DNA of 64,000 bases from Actinoallomurus spadix (GTDB taxonomy: Bacteria; Actinomycetota; Actinomycetes; Streptosporangiales; Streptosporangiaceae): assembly GCF_024055725.1 (NCBI RefSeq), contig NZ_JAMXMX010000008.1, positions 62,001-126,000 on the forward strand, given 5' to 3'. Positions within the stretch are counted from its first letter, which is position 1. Each line of letters opens with the position of its first letter. Positions 54,810 to 63,594 of this stretch are shown in pieces. The position numbers and the translations under genes were made by a program. Under the pieces are notes generated by a model, which saw only the letters and a program-made list of their open reading frames with translations, made no database searches and was not told where the DNA came from.

Positions 54810-55229
54810 TTACGCCTTGCCCTTGCGGCTGGTCCGGCAGTACTTGATGACCTCCTGGCCGCTCTTGATCTTGTGCAGGCAGACCACGAACTTCACCTGC
54901 GTGCCATTGCGGATGTCACCGAACTTCTTGGAGTGGCAGTGCTTGTCGTTCTTCGTGTCCTGGACGACACCCGGCGAGAGCCACTGCTTCTCCCCGTACC
55001 GGTAGCCGAGGTAGTAGACGCGCGCGAAAACGTCCCAGCCGTCACTTTCGATGTCGCAGACGCCGAAGTAATTGTTGTTCGCGTTGAACTGGGCCCTGCC
55101 GCCCGGGGAGGAATCGGTTGTCTTCGTCCACGGGATGCTCTTCGCCGCGGCCGAGGCCGGCCCGGCGGTCATCAGCGTGGCGGACAGGCCCAGCACCGCC
55201 GCGGCGACGGCCATCGATCGACGCTTCAC
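54810..55229 (-). CDS. Small secreted protein, unknown function
   Basis: 139 residues from GTG 55229 (GGAGGAG upstream): signal peptide MKRRSMAVAAAVLGLSATLM ending GPASAAA, then a basic domain of about 110 residues with four Cys (GVCDIE, KHCHSK, VVCLHK, KYCRTS), probably two disulfides. Aromatic-rich (VFARVYYLGYRYGEKQW). No family recognised. It is flanked on both sides by copies of the same hairpin element. Confidence 0.65.
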   Translation of the reverse strand: MKRRSMAVAAAVLGLSATLMTAGPASAAAKSIPWTKTTDSSPGGRAQFNANNNYFGVCDIESDGWDVFARVYYLGYRYGEKQWLSPGVVQDTKNDKHCHSKKFGDIRNGTQVKFVVCLHKIKSGQEVIKYCRTSRKGKA

Positions 55230-55380
55230 GTATCTCCTCCATCAAGCAGGCTCGGGGATCAGCCGGAACGGCTGAAATCAAGCCACTCATGATGGTGCCG
55301 CCGGCACCCGCCCTCCAGAGTCCGGCGGCTCAATCCCAGATGGGACCGCAGGCCTAATCGGACCTGGGCCGTTCTACGAC

Positions 55381-55420
55381 GCCGAGACTCTTCGCGGTGA
55401 TGACGACGAAGAGTCTCGGC
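55381..55420. terminator. Hairpin element, copy 2 (after hemL)
   Basis: GCCGAGACTCTTCG / CGAAGAGTCTCGGC, a perfect 14-bp stem with a 12-nt loop, 19 bp after the hemL stop on the minus strand. It would end the hem-side transcript. Confidence 0.75.
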
Positions 55421-55438
55421 GGGAACGTGCCACGGCGG

Positions 55439-56731
55439 CTACACGGCTTCGGCGGCGGCTCGCGCGGCGTGGGGCAGGGCCTCGGCGATGCGTTCCAGGG
55501 CCGTGTCGTCGTGGGCGGCGGACAGGAACCACGCCTCGTACGCCGACGGGGGCAGGTAGACGCCGTGGTCCAGGGCCGTGTGGAAGAACGCCGCGTACTT
55601 GCGGGTGTTCTGCCGCTGGGCCTGCTCGAAGTCCAGCACGGTGTCATCGGCGAAGAAGATCGAGAACAGGTTGCCCGCGGTCTGCAGCCGGTGCGGGACG
55701 CCCTCCTTCGACAGGGCCTCCGTCGCGGCCTGGGCGACGACGGTCGCGGCGTGGTCGATCCGCGCGTACACCTCGTCGGTGGCGGCGCGGAGCGTGGCCA
55801 GGCCGGCGGCGGTGGCCAGCGGGTTACCGGACAGCGTGCCCGCCTGGTACACCGGGCCCGCGGGGGCCAGGCGGTCCATGACGTCGGCGCGGCCGCCGAA
55901 CGCCGCCGCGGGCAGGCCACCGCCCATCACCTTGCCGAAGGTGTACAGGTCGCCGGCGACGCCCTCCAGGCCGTACCAGCCGGAGGGGGAGACGCGGAAG
56001 CCGGTCAGCACCTCGTCGATGATGAGCAGGGCGCCGTAGCGCTCGCAGATCCGCTTGAGCGCGGCGTTGAAGTCCTGGGTCGGCGGGACGATGCCCATGT
56101 TCGCCGGGCACGCCTCGGTGATGACGCAGGCGATCTCGTGGCCGTACTCGCCGAACGTCTCCTCGACGGCGGCGATGTCGTTGTAGCGCAGCACGATCGT
56201 GTCGGCGGTGGCCGCGCCGGTGACGCCCGGCGAGTCGGGCAGGCCGAACGTCACGACGCCGGACCCCGCCGCGGCCAGCAGCGCGTCGGAGTGGCCGTGG
56301 TAGCAGCCGGCGAACTTCACGATCTTCGGGCGCTCGGTGAAACCGCGCGCCAGCCGGATCGCCGACATGGTCGCCTCGGTGCCGGAGCTGACCAGGCGGA
56401 CCTTGTCGATCGGCGTCCGCTCGACCATCTCCTCGGCGAGCAGGACCTCGCCCTCCGTCGGCGCGCCGTACGACGTGCCGCGCTCGATGGCGTGGTGCAC
56501 CGCCTCGACGACCTGCGGGTGGGCGTGCCCGAGGATCATCGGGCCCCACGAGCAGATCAGGTCGACGTACTCGTTGCCGTCGGCGTCGACGAGGTACGGG
56601 CCACGGGCCGAGGCCATGAACCGCGGGGTGCCGCCCACGGCCCCGAAGGCGCGCACCGGGGAGTTCACGCCGCCCGGAATGACCACACCGGCCCGGTCGA
56701 AGAGTTCTTCGGAACGTTTCGTGGAAGTCAC
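55439..56731 (-). CDS. hemL: Glutamate-1-semialdehyde 2,1-aminomutase
   Basis: Makes 5-aminolevulinate from glutamate-1-semialdehyde, the second step of the C5 pathway started by HemA. 430 residues; PLP Lys267 in [20 protein letters not shown] with the PLP-binding Asp, and [19 protein letters not shown] start at 56729-56731. It follows the primase-polymerase gene by 19 bp. The usual downstream phosphatase-resA genes are 17 kb away. Confidence 0.97.
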   Translation of the reverse strand: MTSTKRSEELFDRAGVVIPGGVNSPVRAFGAVGGTPRFMASARGPYLVDADGNEYVDLICSWGPMILGHAHPQVVEAVHHAIERGTSYGAPTEGEVLLAEEMVERTPIDKVRLVSSGTEATMSAIRLARGFTERPKIVKFAGCYHGHSDALLAAAGSGVVTFGLPDSPGVTGAATADTIVLRYNDIAAVEETFGEYGHEIACVITEACPANMGIVPPTQDFNAALKRICERYGALLIIDEVLTGFRVSPSGWYGLEGVAGDLYTFGKVMGGGLPAAAFGGRADVMDRLAPAGPVYQAGTLSGNPLATAAGLATLRAATDEVYARIDHAATVVAQAATEALSKEGVPHRLQTAGNLFSIFFADDTVLDFEQAQRQNTRKYAAFFHTALDHGVYLPPSAYEAWFLSAAHDDTALERIAEALPHAARAAAEAV

Positions 56732-56750
56732 CCCACGAGTCTTCCAGACG

Positions 56751-57419
56751 TCATTCGGCGTCGTCGGCCAGGATCTCCAGTAGCCGCACCGGGTCCGGCA
56801 GCGGCACGCCGTACGGCTCCCTGACCCAGGTCACCGCGCGGTCGAACGGCAGCACCGACGGCGGCGCGATGACGTAGCTGTCCCGGCAGTGCCAGCGCAT
56901 GCCGGGGTTGTCGGCGATCGTCTCCGGGACGGTGTCGAGGTGGCAGGACCACCACTCGTCCTCGTCGACGGGCGCGCCACGGGTGGCGACGAAGAACAGG
57001 TAGCGCTCGTCGCCGTGCGCGGCCACCGGGCCGACCTGCACGCCCTCGCGCTCCATCCGCTCCAGGGCCGCGCGGCCCACCCCGGCGGGCACGTCGAAGA
57101 CGTCGAAGACCCGCCCCGTCGGCAGGACGATGTTCGCCTCCGGGTCCCCCGCCCACCAGCGTCCCAGGGCGTCGGCGTCGACCGTGGCCTGCCGCTGCCA
57201 CACCTGGGACCGCGGATGCGCCGCGGGCGACGGACAGCCGATCCGGTCGCAGGAACACGCCCGCATGCCGTCGGTCGCCGGATGTTCACCCGGATAACAG
57301 GGCCAGCCCAGGGCGGCGTACTCCTGTACGGCGGCCGCCATGCGCTCGCGCCTGGCCGACTCGCCCGTCTTGCGGCGGCCGGCCGACCTGTTCGTTCGCT
57401 TCGCTGTTACATCCAGCAT
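56751..57419 (-). CDS. Bifunctional primase-polymerase (Prim-Pol) domain protein
   Basis: 222 residues; the Prim-Pol start [17 protein letters not shown], a Cys-rich zinc-like insert ([15 protein letters not shown]), [21 protein letters not shown] and the metal motif DVFDVP (106-111). The [12 protein letters not shown] region closes the fold. No helicase domain is attached, unlike plasmid or phage replication proteins. Chromosomal copies beside hemL are common in actinomycetes; role unknown. Confidence 0.85.
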   Translation of the reverse strand: MLDVTAKRTNRSAGRRKTGESARRERMAAAVQEYAALGWPCYPGEHPATDGMRACSCDRIGCPSPAAHPRSQVWQRQATVDADALGRWWAGDPEANIVLPTGRVFDVFDVPAGVGRAALERMEREGVQVGPVAAHGDERYLFFVATRGAPVDEDEWWSCHLDTVPETIADNPGMRWHCRDSYVIAPPSVLPFDRAVTWVREPYGVPLPDPVRLLEILADDAE

Positions 57420-57533
57420 CCTGCTCCCCCTCCGCTCCTCTTTCGATGATGGCGCGCCGCTGTTTCCCGAGTTGCGGGAACCCCCGAATAGCGGCGAAGC
57501 CGTGACCTGCTAGAGCGGAGGTGAGGGGCCGGA

Positions 57534-58520
57534 TCAGTCGCGCAGGGAGCGGGCGACCTCCGTCGCCCAGTAGGTGAGGACGATGTCGGCGCCCGCGCGG
57601 CGGACGGAGGTCAGCGTCTCCATGATGATCCGCTCGCGGTCGATCCAGCCCTGCGCGGCGGCGGCCTCGACCATGGCGTACTCGCCGCTGACCTGGTAGG
57701 CGGCGACCGGGACGTGCACCGTGTCGCGCACCCGCCGGACGATGTCGAGGTAGGTCAGCGCGGGCTTGACCATGACGAAGTCGGCGCCCTCGTCCAGGTC
57801 CAGCAGCGCCTCCCGCATCGACTCCTCGGCGTTGGACGGGTCCTGCTGGTAGGCGGACCGGTCACCGAACTGCGGCGCGCACTCGGCGGCGTCCCGGAAC
57901 GGGCCGTAGAACGCCGAGGCGTACTTCACGGCGTACGCCATGATCGCGACGTTGCCGTAGCCGGCCTCGTCGAGGGCGGTACGGATCGCGGCGACCTGGC
58001 CGTCCATCATGCCGCTCGGAGCGACGACGTCGACGCCCGCCGCGGCCTGGGCGACGGCGATGGAGGCGTAGCGCTCCAGGGTCGCGTCGTTGTCGACCTC
58101 GCCGTCGTTCGTCAGGATGCCGCAGTGCCCGTGGTCGGTGTACTCGTCCAGGCACAGGTCGGCGATGAGCACCGTGGAGTCGCCGAGGTCGGCGGACAGG
58201 TCGCGCAGGGCCTTCTGCACGATGCCCGCCGGGTCGTCGGCGGCGGAGCCGCGGCCGTCCTTGACCGCCGGGATGCCGAAGAGGATCAGCCCGCCGACAC
58301 CGGCCTCGACCGCCTCGTGCGCCGCCTTGCGCAGCGAGTCCCGGGTGTGCTGGAGGACGCCGGGCATCGACGCGATCGGCTGCGGCTCGGTGATGCCCTC
58401 CTTAACGAACAGCGGCAGCACCAGGTCGCTCGGGTGGAGGCGGGTCTCGGCGACCAGCCGCCGCAGCGCGGGGGTGCGGCGGAGCCGCCGGGAACGTACG
58501 ACGGGGAACTGCGCGGTCAC
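57534..58520 (-). CDS. hemB: Delta-aminolevulinic acid dehydratase (porphobilinogen synthase)
   Basis: Joins two 5-aminolevulinates. 328 residues; Schiff-base lysines Lys199 ([15 protein letters not shown]) and Lys252 ([11 protein letters not shown]). The metal loop [16 protein letters not shown] has two Cys plus His, a partly zinc-type site. GTG start after AAGGAAGG; 21 bp after hemD. Confidence 0.97.
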   Translation of the reverse strand: MTAQFPVVRSRRLRRTPALRRLVAETRLHPSDLVLPLFVKEGITEPQPIASMPGVLQHTRDSLRKAAHEAVEAGVGGLILFGIPAVKDGRGSAADDPAGIVQKALRDLSADLGDSTVLIADLCLDEYTDHGHCGILTNDGEVDNDATLERYASIAVAQAAAGVDVVAPSGMMDGQVAAIRTALDEAGYGNVAIMAYAVKYASAFYGPFRDAAECAPQFGDRSAYQQDPSNAEESMREALLDLDEGADFVMVKPALTYLDIVRRVRDTVHVPVAAYQVSGEYAMVEAAAAQGWIDRERIIMETLTSVRRAGADIVLTYWATEVARSLRD

Positions 58521-58541
58521 GGAAGACCTTCCTTCAGATGG

Positions 58542-60146
58542 TCACTTGCGCCGGCGGGCCCCGCGGCGCATCTCACTCGGCTTGCGGAGGGGGTCGCCGG
58601 CCTCGATCTGCGCGGCGCGCCGCTTCGCACCGTACTCCGCGAGGGCCTCGGCGAGGGCGCTGACGGACGGTTTGTCCGCCATCACGTCGACGCGCAGGCC
58701 GTACTCCTCCGCCGTCCGCGCGGTCTGCGGGCCGATGCACGCGATGACCGTGACGTTGTGCGGCTTGCCGGCGATGCCGATCAGGTTGCGGACCGTGGAG
58801 GACGAGGTGAACAGCACCGCGTCGAACCCACCGCCCTTGATCGCCTCACGGATCGGCGCGGGCGGCGGCGCCGCGCGCACGGTGCGGTAGGCGGTCACGT
58901 CGTCGCACTCCCAGCCCAGCTCGGTGAGCCCGGCGACGAGGGTCTCGGTGGCGATGTCGGCGCGCGGCAGCAGCACCCGGTTGATCGGGTCGAGGTCCTT
59001 GTCGTACGGCGGCCAGACCTCGACGAGCCCCTCGGAGGACTGCTGCCCCTTCGGCATGAGGTCGGGCTTGACGCCGAACTCCACGAGCGCGGCGGCGGTC
59101 TGCTCGCCGACGGCCGCGACCTTCAGGCCGGCGAACGCGCGGGCGTCCAGGCCGTACTGCTCGAACCGCTCGCGTACGGCGCGCACGGCGTTGGTGGAGG
59201 TGAAGACCACCCACTCGTAGCGGCCGGTCACGAGGCCCCGAACGGCACGTTCCATCTGCTGCGGCGTGCGCGGGGGCTCCACCGAGATGGTCGGCACCTC
59301 GTCGGGGACGGCGCCGTACGAGCGGAGCTGGTCCGACAGCGACGCGGCCTGCTCCTTGGTGCGGGGCACCAGCACCCGCCAGCCGAACAGCGGCTTGGTC
59401 TCGAACCACGACAGCTTGTCGCGCCAGCGGACGACGTCGCCGACGACCAGCAGTGCCGGGGACTCCAGGTGCTTGGTGTCGGAGGCGACCTTGGCCAGCG
59501 TCGAGTCGACGGTGTACTGCTCGGTGGTCGTGCCCATCGAGGTGACCGCCACCGGCGTCGTGTCGGACCGGCCGGCGGCCATGAGGCCCTTGGCGACCTC
59601 GCCGATGGTGTTCTCGACGCCGAGGATCACGAGGGTCGCCGCGCCGCTGTGGGCCGTCCAGTCGATCCCGCCCTCCTGGGCGTCGACGATCGTCACCTCG
59701 CGGTGCTTGCCGTCCGTCAGCGGGATGCCGGCGTAGCCGGGAACGCCGATGACCGACGAGACGCCCGGGACGATCTCGAACGGGATCTTCGCCTTGGCGC
59801 AGGCCTTCGCGTCCTCGGCGACGCCGCAGCCCACGCCGGGGTCGCCGGCGAAGACCCGCGCGACGACCTTGCCCGACCGGGCCAGGCTCGCGAGGTTCAC
59901 GCCCGCCGGGCCGACCACGTCGGCGGCGGGGTTGAAGTGCGCGTGGTACGGCGGCGCCAAAGCCTCGTGGACCACGATGACGTCCGCGTCGCCGAGGATC
60001 CTGGCCGCCCGGAGCGTCAGGAGCTCCGGATCGCCCGGGCCGACGCCGACGAAGGCGACCCGGCCCTGCCGTGCGGCGGGCGTCGTCTCGTCCATCGTGG
60101 GGGCCTCGCCCTCGTCGTGTGCGGCGTTCTTGCTCGCGGGGCTCAA
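58542..60146 (-). CDS. hemD: Fused uroporphyrinogen-III C-methyltransferase / uroporphyrinogen-III synthase
   Basis: 534 residues: the N-terminal SAM-dependent methyltransferase (CobA-like: VGVGPGDPELLTLRAARIL, FAGDPGVG) to about residue 255, and the C-terminal HemD domain from about 265 (WRVLVPRTKEQAASL). It closes uroporphyrinogen III and can methylate it toward siroheme/cobalamin. The likely start is TTG 60146, overlapping the hemC stop and preceded by GGGGGAGAG; ATG 60095 is an alternative. Confidence 0.93.
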   Translation of the reverse strand: MSPASKNAAHDEGEAPTMDETTPAARQGRVAFVGVGPGDPELLTLRAARILGDADVIVVHEALAPPYHAHFNPAADVVGPAGVNLASLARSGKVVARVFAGDPGVGCGVAEDAKACAKAKIPFEIVPGVSSVIGVPGYAGIPLTDGKHREVTIVDAQEGGIDWTAHSGAATLVILGVENTIGEVAKGLMAAGRSDTTPVAVTSMGTTTEQYTVDSTLAKVASDTKHLESPALLVVGDVVRWRDKLSWFETKPLFGWRVLVPRTKEQAASLSDQLRSYGAVPDEVPTISVEPPRTPQQMERAVRGLVTGRYEWVVFTSTNAVRAVRERFEQYGLDARAFAGLKVAAVGEQTAAALVEFGVKPDLMPKGQQSSEGLVEVWPPYDKDLDPINRVLLPRADIATETLVAGLTELGWECDDVTAYRTVRAAPPPAPIREAIKGGGFDAVLFTSSSTVRNLIGIAGKPHNVTVIACIGPQTARTAEEYGLRVDVMADKPSVSALAEALAEYGAKRRAAQIEAGDPLRKPSEMRRGARRRK

Positions 60147-61054
60147 GATGTGCTCTCCCCCATCAACTGGTCGGCCCCCTCCGCGAGCATCCTGAGCGCG
60201 AGATCGCGCCCCAGACGCTCGGAATCGTCCGAGGGACCGCTTACCGACAACCGAATCTGCCGTTCACCGTCATACCCGACAACGACCCCGGTCAGATGCA
60301 CGATTTGCTCTTCCCATGAAGCGTATGCGCCCACGGGAGCCGAGCAGCCCGCCTCCAGCGTGCCCAGAAGCGTCCGCTCAGCGGTGACGACCGCCCTGGT
60401 CGGGGCGTGGTCGAGGGTGGCGAGGAGCTCGATGAGATCCTCGCGGTCGGCCCGGCACTCCACCGCCAGCGCGCCCTGGCCCGGCGCGGGCAGCATCTGG
60501 TCGGGCTCGAAGATCTCCGAGACGGCCTCCAGCCGGCCGATCCGGTTCAGCCCGGCGTACGCCAGCACCACCGCGTCCACCTCGCCGTCGGTGACCTTCC
60601 GCAGACGCGTGTCGGCGTTGCCGCGGATCGGCACGACGTCGAGGTCGTGCCGCAGTGCCCGCAGCTGCGCGACGCGGCGCGGCGAGCCGGTGCCGACCCG
60701 GGCGCCGGGCCGCAGGTCGGCCAGCTTGGCCGGGCCGCACAGGGCGTCGCGCGGATCGTCGCGCTCGGGGACGGCGGCGAGGGCGATGCCCTCGGCCGGC
60801 CCGGTGGGCAGGTCCTTCAGCGAGTGCACCGCGAAGTCGATCTCCCCGGCGAGGAGCCGCTCGCGCAGCCCGTTGACGAACACGCCGGTGCCGCCGATCT
60901 GGGCCAGCTGCGCCTTGGAGACGTCGCCCTCGGTGGTCACGCCGACGAGCTCGACCGGCCGGCCGGTACGGGCGGTCAGCGCGTCGGCCACCAGACCGGA
61001 CTGCGTCATGGCCATCAGGCTGCGGCGGGTGCCGAGCTTGAGAGTCGAGTTCAC
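60143..61054 (-). CDS. hemC: Porphobilinogen deaminase (hydroxymethylbilane synthase)
   Basis: Polymerises four porphobilinogens. 303 residues; cofactor-binding Cys237 in EAGCSAPVG, catalytic Asp in SLKDLPTG, Arg-rich GTGSPRRVAQLR. The GTG at 61052-61054 overlaps the hemA stop (GTGA). Confidence 0.96.
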   Translation of the reverse strand: MNSTLKLGTRRSLMAMTQSGLVADALTARTGRPVELVGVTTEGDVSKAQLAQIGGTGVFVNGLRERLLAGEIDFAVHSLKDLPTGPAEGIALAAVPERDDPRDALCGPAKLADLRPGARVGTGSPRRVAQLRALRHDLDVVPIRGNADTRLRKVTDGEVDAVVLAYAGLNRIGRLEAVSEIFEPDQMLPAPGQGALAVECRADREDLIELLATLDHAPTRAVVTAERTLLGTLEAGCSAPVGAYASWEEQIVHLTGVVVGYDGERQIRLSVSGPSDDSERLGRDLALRMLAEGADQLMGESTS

Positions 61055-62316
61055 TGGACATCCTCCGCCCGGATGACCGCTTCCGGGGCCTTGGGGTCGA
61101 GGTCGAAGAGTTCGCGCAGCGCGTCGGCGTACGCGTCGCCGCCCGGGGAGGCCGCGAGCTCCTTCACGCGCACGGTCGGGGCGTGCAGCAGTTTGTCGAC
61201 CACCCGGCGTACGGTCTGGGCGATCTCCGTCCGCGCCTTGTCGTCGAGTCCGGGCAGCCGGCCGCCGAGCCGGCCGAGCTCGGCCTCGACGACCTCCGCG
61301 GCCTTGCTGCGCAGCGCGACCACGGTAGGGGCGACCGTCGCCGCGACGAGGCCGAGCTGGAAGGCCTTGACCTCCTCGCACACGATCCGCCGGACGGCGT
61401 CGGTGTCGGCCTCGGCCGGCGCGTCATCGGCGGTGCTGAGATCGTCGAGGCCCACGAGGGTGACGCCGGGCAGGTCACGGACGGCCCGGTCGACGTCGTG
61501 CGGGAGGGCGAGGTCGAGCAGGAAGACCGGGCCCTGGACCATGTCCGGGGTGATCACGAGGCCGGTGGCCCCGGTGCACGAGACGACGATGTCCGCCTCC
61601 GCGATGGCCTCCCGCAGGTCCTCCAGGCGGATCGCCCGCGCCGGGGCGTCGGTCGCCCCGGCCAGGCGCACGCCGCGCTCGTACGTGCGGTTGGCGATGA
61701 CGATCTCGCCGATGCCCTCGCGGGCGAGGGTCGCGGCGGCGAGCGAGCTCATCGAGCCGGCGCCCACCACGAGCGCGCGCCGGCCTTCGAGGGAACCGGC
61801 GCGACTCAGGCCGACGCTGACGAGCGAGGCGCCCGCCCGGTCGATGCCGGTCTCGTTCCGCGCCCGCTTGCCGACGCGCAGTGCCTGCTGGATGGCCTCG
61901 TTCAGCGCCCGGTCGACGGTGCCGTACTTCTGGGCGAGCTTGAGGGCGGTGCGGAGCTGACCGGCGATCTGGCCCTCGCCGATGACCATGGAGTCCAGGC
62001 CGCAGGCCACGGAGAAGACGTGCTGGACCGCACGTTCCTCGTAGTGGACGTACAGGTGGCGGGACAACTCGCCCAGCGGCACGTCCGAGTGCCGGGAGAG
62101 CAGTTCGGAGATCGCGGAGACGCCCGCGTGGAACTTGTCCACGTCGGCGTACACTTCGATGCGGTTGCAGGTGGAGACGACGACGGCTCCGCTGACGTTC
62201 GGCGATCCGTGGACGTCGTGCAGCAGCTTGACCAGACGCTCTCCGGTCACCGCCGCGCGCTCCAGAAGGGCGACCGGGGCGCTGCGATGGCTCAGCCCGA
62301 CCACGAGAATGCTCAC
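61051..62316 (-). CDS. hemA: Glutamyl-tRNA reductase
   Basis: First committed step of the C5 pathway. 421 residues; active-site Cys50 in STCNRIEVY, NADPH site VVGAGSMSSLAAATL, and a C-terminal dimerisation helix. GTG start. It lies 67 bp after rex, giving the rex-hemACD order known from Streptomyces, where Rex controls the operon. Confidence 0.97.
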   Translation of the reverse strand: MSILVVGLSHRSAPVALLERAAVTGERLVKLLHDVHGSPNVSGAVVVSTCNRIEVYADVDKFHAGVSAISELLSRHSDVPLGELSRHLYVHYEERAVQHVFSVACGLDSMVIGEGQIAGQLRTALKLAQKYGTVDRALNEAIQQALRVGKRARNETGIDRAGASLVSVGLSRAGSLEGRRALVVGAGSMSSLAAATLAREGIGEIVIANRTYERGVRLAGATDAPARAIRLEDLREAIAEADIVVSCTGATGLVITPDMVQGPVFLLDLALPHDVDRAVRDLPGVTLVGLDDLSTADDAPAEADTDAVRRIVCEEVKAFQLGLVAATVAPTVVALRSKAAEVVEAELGRLGGRLPGLDDKARTEIAQTVRRVVDKLLHAPTVRVKELAASPGGDAYADALRELFDLDPKAPEAVIRAEDVQ

Positions 62317-62383
62317 TGGTGCTCCCGTCCCTCACCCCACGGCCCCGAGCAGCAGGACGGCCGTGTCGTCACGTCCGCTCGGC

Positions 62384-63088
62384 TCATGAGCCGTCCACCG
62401 CTTCGAGATACTCCTGTTCCACGCCGCCGGGACCGCCGGCCTTGCGCTGTTCGTGGAACGCGAGGATCTGAAGCTCGATCGACAAGTCGACCTTACGCAC
62501 ATCCACCCCATCTGGCACAGTCAGGACGACCGGGGCGAAGTTCAGGATGCTCGTCACGCCGCTCGCCACCACGCGGTCGCACACCGCCTGGGCCGCCGAG
62601 GCCGGCACGGCCAGGACCGCGATGGAGATCCCGCAGTCCGTGATCACCTGCTCCAGCTTGTCGATGTGCTCGACGGTCAGGCCGTTGATGCGGTCCCCGA
62701 CGATGGCCGGGTCCGCGTCGAGCAGGGCCGACATCCGGAACCCGCGCGAGGCGAACCCGCCGTACCCCGCGAGGGCGCGGCCGAGGTTACCGAGGCCGAC
62801 GATGGCGACCGACCAGTCCTGCGTGAGGCCCAGTTCGCGGGAGATCTGGTAAACGAGGTACTGCACCTCGTATCCGACGCCCCGGGTGCCGTACGACCCG
62901 AGGTGGGACAGGTCCTTGCGGAGCTTGGCCGAGTTGACGCCCGCCGCGGCGGCGAGCTCCTCCGAGGAGACGGTGACGACGCCGCGTTCCGCGAGCGTGT
63001 GCAAGGCGCGGAGATAGACCGGCAGTCTGGCGACGGTCGCCTCGGGAATGCCCCGGTTCCGCGCACCGAGGGTGGATCGACGGGTCAC
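62384..63088 (-). CDS. rex: Redox-sensing transcriptional repressor Rex
   Basis: Senses NADH/NAD+ and represses respiratory genes when NADH is low. 234 residues from GTG 63088: winged helix (20-70; ELAAAAGVNSAKLRKDLSHLGSYGTRGVGY) and Rossmann domain with GLGNLGRAL (98-106). The frame is open back to 63190, but that part would run over the operator. A Rex-like site lies upstream at 63171-63192 and another before menJ. Operon with hemA. Confidence 0.95.
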   Translation of the reverse strand: MTRRSTLGARNRGIPEATVARLPVYLRALHTLAERGVVTVSSEELAAAAGVNSAKLRKDLSHLGSYGTRGVGYEVQYLVYQISRELGLTQDWSVAIVGLGNLGRALAGYGGFASRGFRMSALLDADPAIVGDRINGLTVEHIDKLEQVITDCGISIAVLAVPASAAQAVCDRVVASGVTSILNFAPVVLTVPDGVDVRKVDLSIELQILAFHEQRKAGGPGGVEQEYLEAVDGS

Positions 63089-63170
63089 AAGCCTGCTCTT
63101 CGGGACTCGACGCGCGGCCGGTCCTGAGTCGCCCGCCGGCCCGGTCGCCTGGACTTTCCTCAGATTAAGC

Positions 63171-63192
63171 CTTTGTGAACGCACGCACAAAG
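63171..63192. promoter_or_regulatory. Rex operator before the rex-hem operon
   Basis: CTTTGTG-N8-CACAAAG, containing TTGTGAA-CGCACGCACAA, a near-match to the Rex operator (left half perfect, right half one or two changes). It lies 83 bp before the rex start. Autoregulation of rex-hemACD by Rex is known in S. coelicolor. Confidence 0.7.
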
Positions 63193-63348
63193 TCGGTGCT
63201 CATTCCCGTACGCCCGCCCGGCCACGCGAAACCGATCTTCGTCCGGTCCTCGGCCCCAGCTCAGCAGGGCCTCCCGCGCGCTCGGGCGTCCCCCACCAGC
63301 CGCCTCGAACCGGCGCCCGATGTGACGGAAAAGACATTGACACGCCGG

Positions 63349-63594
63349 TCAGGCGCCGAGGGCGGCGCGCAGGCGCCGCTCGTCGACCCGCCAGAAGTCG
63401 TGCTGGACGCCGTCCACGAAGGTCACCGGGATCTGCTCCCAGTAGAGCCGGGTGTCCTCCTCGGACGCGGTGATGTCCCGCTCCTCCCAGCCGACACCGA
63501 GGTCGCCGCACACCCGCGCGATGATCTCGCGCGCGTCGTCGCACAGGTGACAGCCCGGCTTGCCGAGCAGCAGGACACGAGGGGTGTCAGCCAT
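63349..63594 (-). CDS. Glutaredoxin-family protein
   Basis: 81 residues, one thioredoxin-like domain with CHLC (Cys15, Cys18) and cis-Pro in QIPVTF. Small glutaredoxin-like (DUF836-type) proteins beside rex are common in actinomycetes. The ATG at 63592-63594 overlaps the end of the upstream frame (stop at 63587-63589). Partner unknown; the genome would use mycothiol or thioredoxin. Confidence 0.88.
   Translation of the reverse strand: MADTPRVLLLGKPGCHLCDDAREIIARVCGDLGVGWEERDITASEEDTRLYWEQIPVTFVDGVQHDFWRVDERRLRAALGA

Noticed and set aside
57714-61076. Long plus-strand open frame opposite hemB-hemD-hemC
   Set aside because: The minus-strand genes are unmistakable; the plus frame is a GC-bias shadow.
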